NCBI GenBank assembly: GCA_021029095.1 | Contig: JAJOHG010000044.1 | Coordinates: forward strand, 208,064 to 272,063 | Length of the DNA stretch: 64,000 bases | Direction: 5' to 3' | Source: Phellopilus nigrolimitatus | Lineage: Eukaryota; Basidiomycota; Agaricomycetes; Hymenochaetales; Hymenochaetaceae | Translations under genes and position numbers: made by a program | The notes under the pieces: model-generated | The model's input: the letters and a program-made list of their open reading frames with translations, nothing else | Told to the model about the DNA's origin: nothing | Databases searched by the model: none | Shown: positions 62,011-64,000 of the stretch, piece by piece | Numbering within the stretch: position 1 is the stretch's first letter | Layout of the letters: each line of letters begins with the position of its first letter

Positions 62011-62289
62011 TCATTGCTCGCCTTCCTCGACGTCGATCTCACAGACCACCATCCCCTCTTGCTTCTGCGGTTCTTGTGCCTTCTCCTGAATATTAACCTC
62101 AATAATCTTTATCCGCCCACCTATGGCGTCTGAAAACCCCTTCCCGCGTCCCATGAAAGTGAATAGCATGTCTGTCATGTGCTGCTTGACCTCGTCCGTT
62201 GCGTTGCCAGCGATGTCCTTGTAACGCTCCTTATTGTACACGTACATGGGCGCTCGTATGGCAGATTTCTTGCTATCTCTTGAAGTCAT
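62011..62289 (-). CDS. Unrecognised 92-codon open frame, possibly a last exon
   Basis: ATG at 62289, stop at 62011. The composition looks protein-like (RAPMYVYNKERYKDIAG, MLFTFMGRGKGFSD) with an acidic end (CEIDVEEGEQ). No family is recognised, and there is no signal peptide or membrane helix. Just upstream, GATCTTCAG could be a splice acceptor, and the preceding minus-strand sequence encodes MKTKLVFLRPLKPKHAELSD, so this may be the end of a larger gene whose start I could not define. Confidence 0.35.
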   Translation of the reverse strand: MTSRDSKKSAIRAPMYVYNKERYKDIAGNATDEVKQHMTDMLFTFMGRGKGFSDAIGGRIKIIEVNIQEKAQEPQKQEGMVVCEIDVEEGEQ

Positions 62290-62889
62290 TTCTGAAGATC
62301 AGACAGCTCGGCGTGCTTTGGTTTGAGAGGACGAAGAAATACGAGCTTGGTCTTCATCATGGTCAGCGGTCGGGCACTCGGCAGTGGCTGAGTAAGTACA
62401 TGTACATGTAATTGCTGCAGTTTGAATGACCATTTATGTAACACGAATGAAACAAACGAAATGTGATCTCCAAGAATGATGGTCACTCGATCTGACTGGC
62501 TGCCACGGGATCCGAGTGAAGGAATATTGTCCGTAGTATTGTTTTTGAAAAGTCGAAACCATACTGGGTAAACGATTCTGCGAAACGGCCACATAGACTC
62601 GCGTCGTTTTCGTTGGATATTCGGTCTGCACTCTGCAGGGAAAAGTCCACATGTAAGTGCAAACAAATCAGAATAACTGCAATAAGCCCGTCCGTTCATG
62701 CATACACAGTAAGAGGTCAATGTGGGATACACAAGCTGCATCCAATACAGGGATGTCATTATAATACCCGAAAAGTGACATAGACATGAATTATAATCTC
62801 ATACTCGATAATCGTCGGGCTAGCATATCCATCTTACTAAGAAACGTATACACGTAAACAAATTGAATATTGCCAAATTCGAACGCTGC

Positions 62890-64000
62890 TCAGGCTGCAG
62901 CCTCGGATGGCGTTCGTGCTCTCACCGGCGGAGCACTCTGTCCTCTTCCTTTTCTCCCCCTGCCTCCTCTGCCCCCTCCGCGTCCAGCAGTGACATAGTC
63001 TTTACCCTTGCCATCTACACCCTTACTGCTCGGGCGGTCCTTGACCGGGCTGTGGCTCCGGGTCCGTTTTTGCTTTTGTTGCTGGTCTTGGTTCCGGCTC
63101 TGGCTGCGGCTCTGGCTATTACTTCGATCTCCGCGCTGGTCTTGGTCCTGGACTCGGTTCATATCATTTCCCTCATTCTTATTCTTGTCCTTCTGCTGGC
63201 CTTGCCCCTGACCTTGCTCTGGCGACCCCCTTTTACCTCTCAAAATTGGTGCCGAACCCCGCCGCCGCGTATGCCCCCTCCGGGCCGCGCCATAATTCTC
63301 CCCATCGCCCAGCAGCTCGTCAAACTCCCCGCCGCCATCCAAGATAAGAACCGCGCAACGGCACTCTTCCTTGAAGCGCTCGACGGCTCTGGCTATGATG
63401 GCACCCGTCGCGTTCTACAATGGGTAAGCACGATATAGCACGATATATCAATAATATAAGAGGCGTTGTTTGTCTGACCTTCGTTAAGATGAATGGATCA
63501 GCGACAACCAAAGCGCTGAGTGCCCACGTGTCTGGCTGTCGGCCTTTATTCATGTCGGCTTCTCTGAGCTCTCCGAACGCGGCTTCGGCGGGATCCCCAC
63601 CCTGCATAGCCTCCTTTAGTGTGAGCGTTTCAATCGGATATTGATCATCTGCGGTCAAATTTTATGTTTAAGAATTGTAGTGGAACTTCTAGAGAGAATA
63701 AGCACGGGCGCACTTTCGTCTGCGTCAGCCTTCGGCGTAGAGAATTTGAGATTTCTCGCTTCCTCAGCAGATCGCTTTTCTTTCCCTTTCGAATCATTCT
63801 CCTTATTTCTCCTTTTTCTCCTCGAAGGTAAATTCACAGTCGCGGTGGGTTCCACTTTCACGGACCTGGGGACAACGCCACCTTCCCGGATGCTTACCAC
63901 ATCAAACGCATATCTATGCTGATGGCCCCAGTATCTGCCATGAGCGACATTAGCAGTCTGGACAGATGAGGGCGCATTCGACGACCGGACAGTACCTGAA
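62890..64000 (-). CDS. Partial gene at the window edge: charged protein with Arg/Gly-rich tail
   Basis: Minus-strand exons running off the right edge: GRYWGHQHRYAFDV near 63920, LPSRRKRRNKENDSKGKEKR near 63790-63850, and a conserved-looking block DDQYPIETLTLKEAMQGGD, ALSALVVADPFIL (63500-63650). After an intron near 63425-63485 come GAIIARAVERFKEECRCAVL and LDGGGEFDELLGDGENYG, then a long low-complexity tail of Gln/Asp/Ser/Arg repeats ending GRGGGRGGRGRKGRG near 62930 and a stop at 62890. The RGG tail suggests RNA binding, probably nuclear (basic KRRKRR-like patch). The folded middle part is not recognised. The start lies outside the window. Confidence 0.5.

Overview
The window is a piece of a filamentous basidiomycete nuclear genome, most likely an Agaricomycete (mushroom or wood-decay type). 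The evidence is the many 45-70 bp GT-AG introns, the fused five-domain AROM gene, the family-95 and family-16 glycoside hydrolases, the expanded GH18 chitinases, and protein families I know mainly from Agaricomycetes. No bacterial operons, CRISPR arrays, rRNA or convincing tRNA genes were seen.

Layout: 0.6-5.7 kb, AROM (shikimate pathway, minus), divergent from 7-9.1 kb, a mitochondrial alternative NADH dehydrogenase (plus). 9-17 kb is a two-unit segmental duplication. Each unit holds a copy of the NADH dehydrogenase 3' end followed by a convergent large P-loop NTPase gene that looks like the fungal Crinkler-type family; a foreign GC-rich exon fragment sits at the junction. 17.3-19.7 kb is an apparently young, non-autonomous LTR retrotransposon: 202 bp LTRs differing at one base, a 5 bp target duplication, a polypurine tract, an internal minisatellite, and no reverse transcriptase recognised. 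It ends 44 bp beyond the stop codon of a site-2 protease gene (minus). 22-29 kb holds a GH16 glucanase, a tetraspan membrane protein and a GH95 fucosidase. 31-36 kb holds an acetyltransferase/Mss4-like fusion, a MARVEL-type membrane protein, an unnamed fungal family and the V-ATPase E subunit. 38-50 kb holds a berberine-bridge-type flavoprotein oxidase, an Spg1/Tem1 GTPase, a short GH18 enzyme and the exosome helicase MTR4. 50-60 kb holds a GH18-CBM5 chitinase and two tandemly duplicated short GH18 genes. 60-64 kb is mostly gene-poor, ending in a partial Arg/Gly-rich protein.

How the genes fit together: housekeeping genes (AROM, NADH dehydrogenase, S2P, V-ATPase, Spg1, MTR4) are interleaved with secreted wall- and polysaccharide-active enzymes (four GH18, one GH16, one GH95, one BBE-like oxidase) that fit wall remodelling or feeding on polymers. 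The duplications and the LTR element mark the dynamic parts of the locus.

A caveat for every coding call: AROM, the NADH dehydrogenase, GH95, the acetyltransferase fusion, S2P and one GH18 show isolated one-base frame shifts (nearly all apparent insertions) inside otherwise perfectly conserved coding sequence, whereas MTR4, VMA4 and SPG1 show none. I read these mainly as uncorrected sequence errors, but local gene decay is not excluded. Gene spans run from start to stop codon and include introns; exon edges are approximate.
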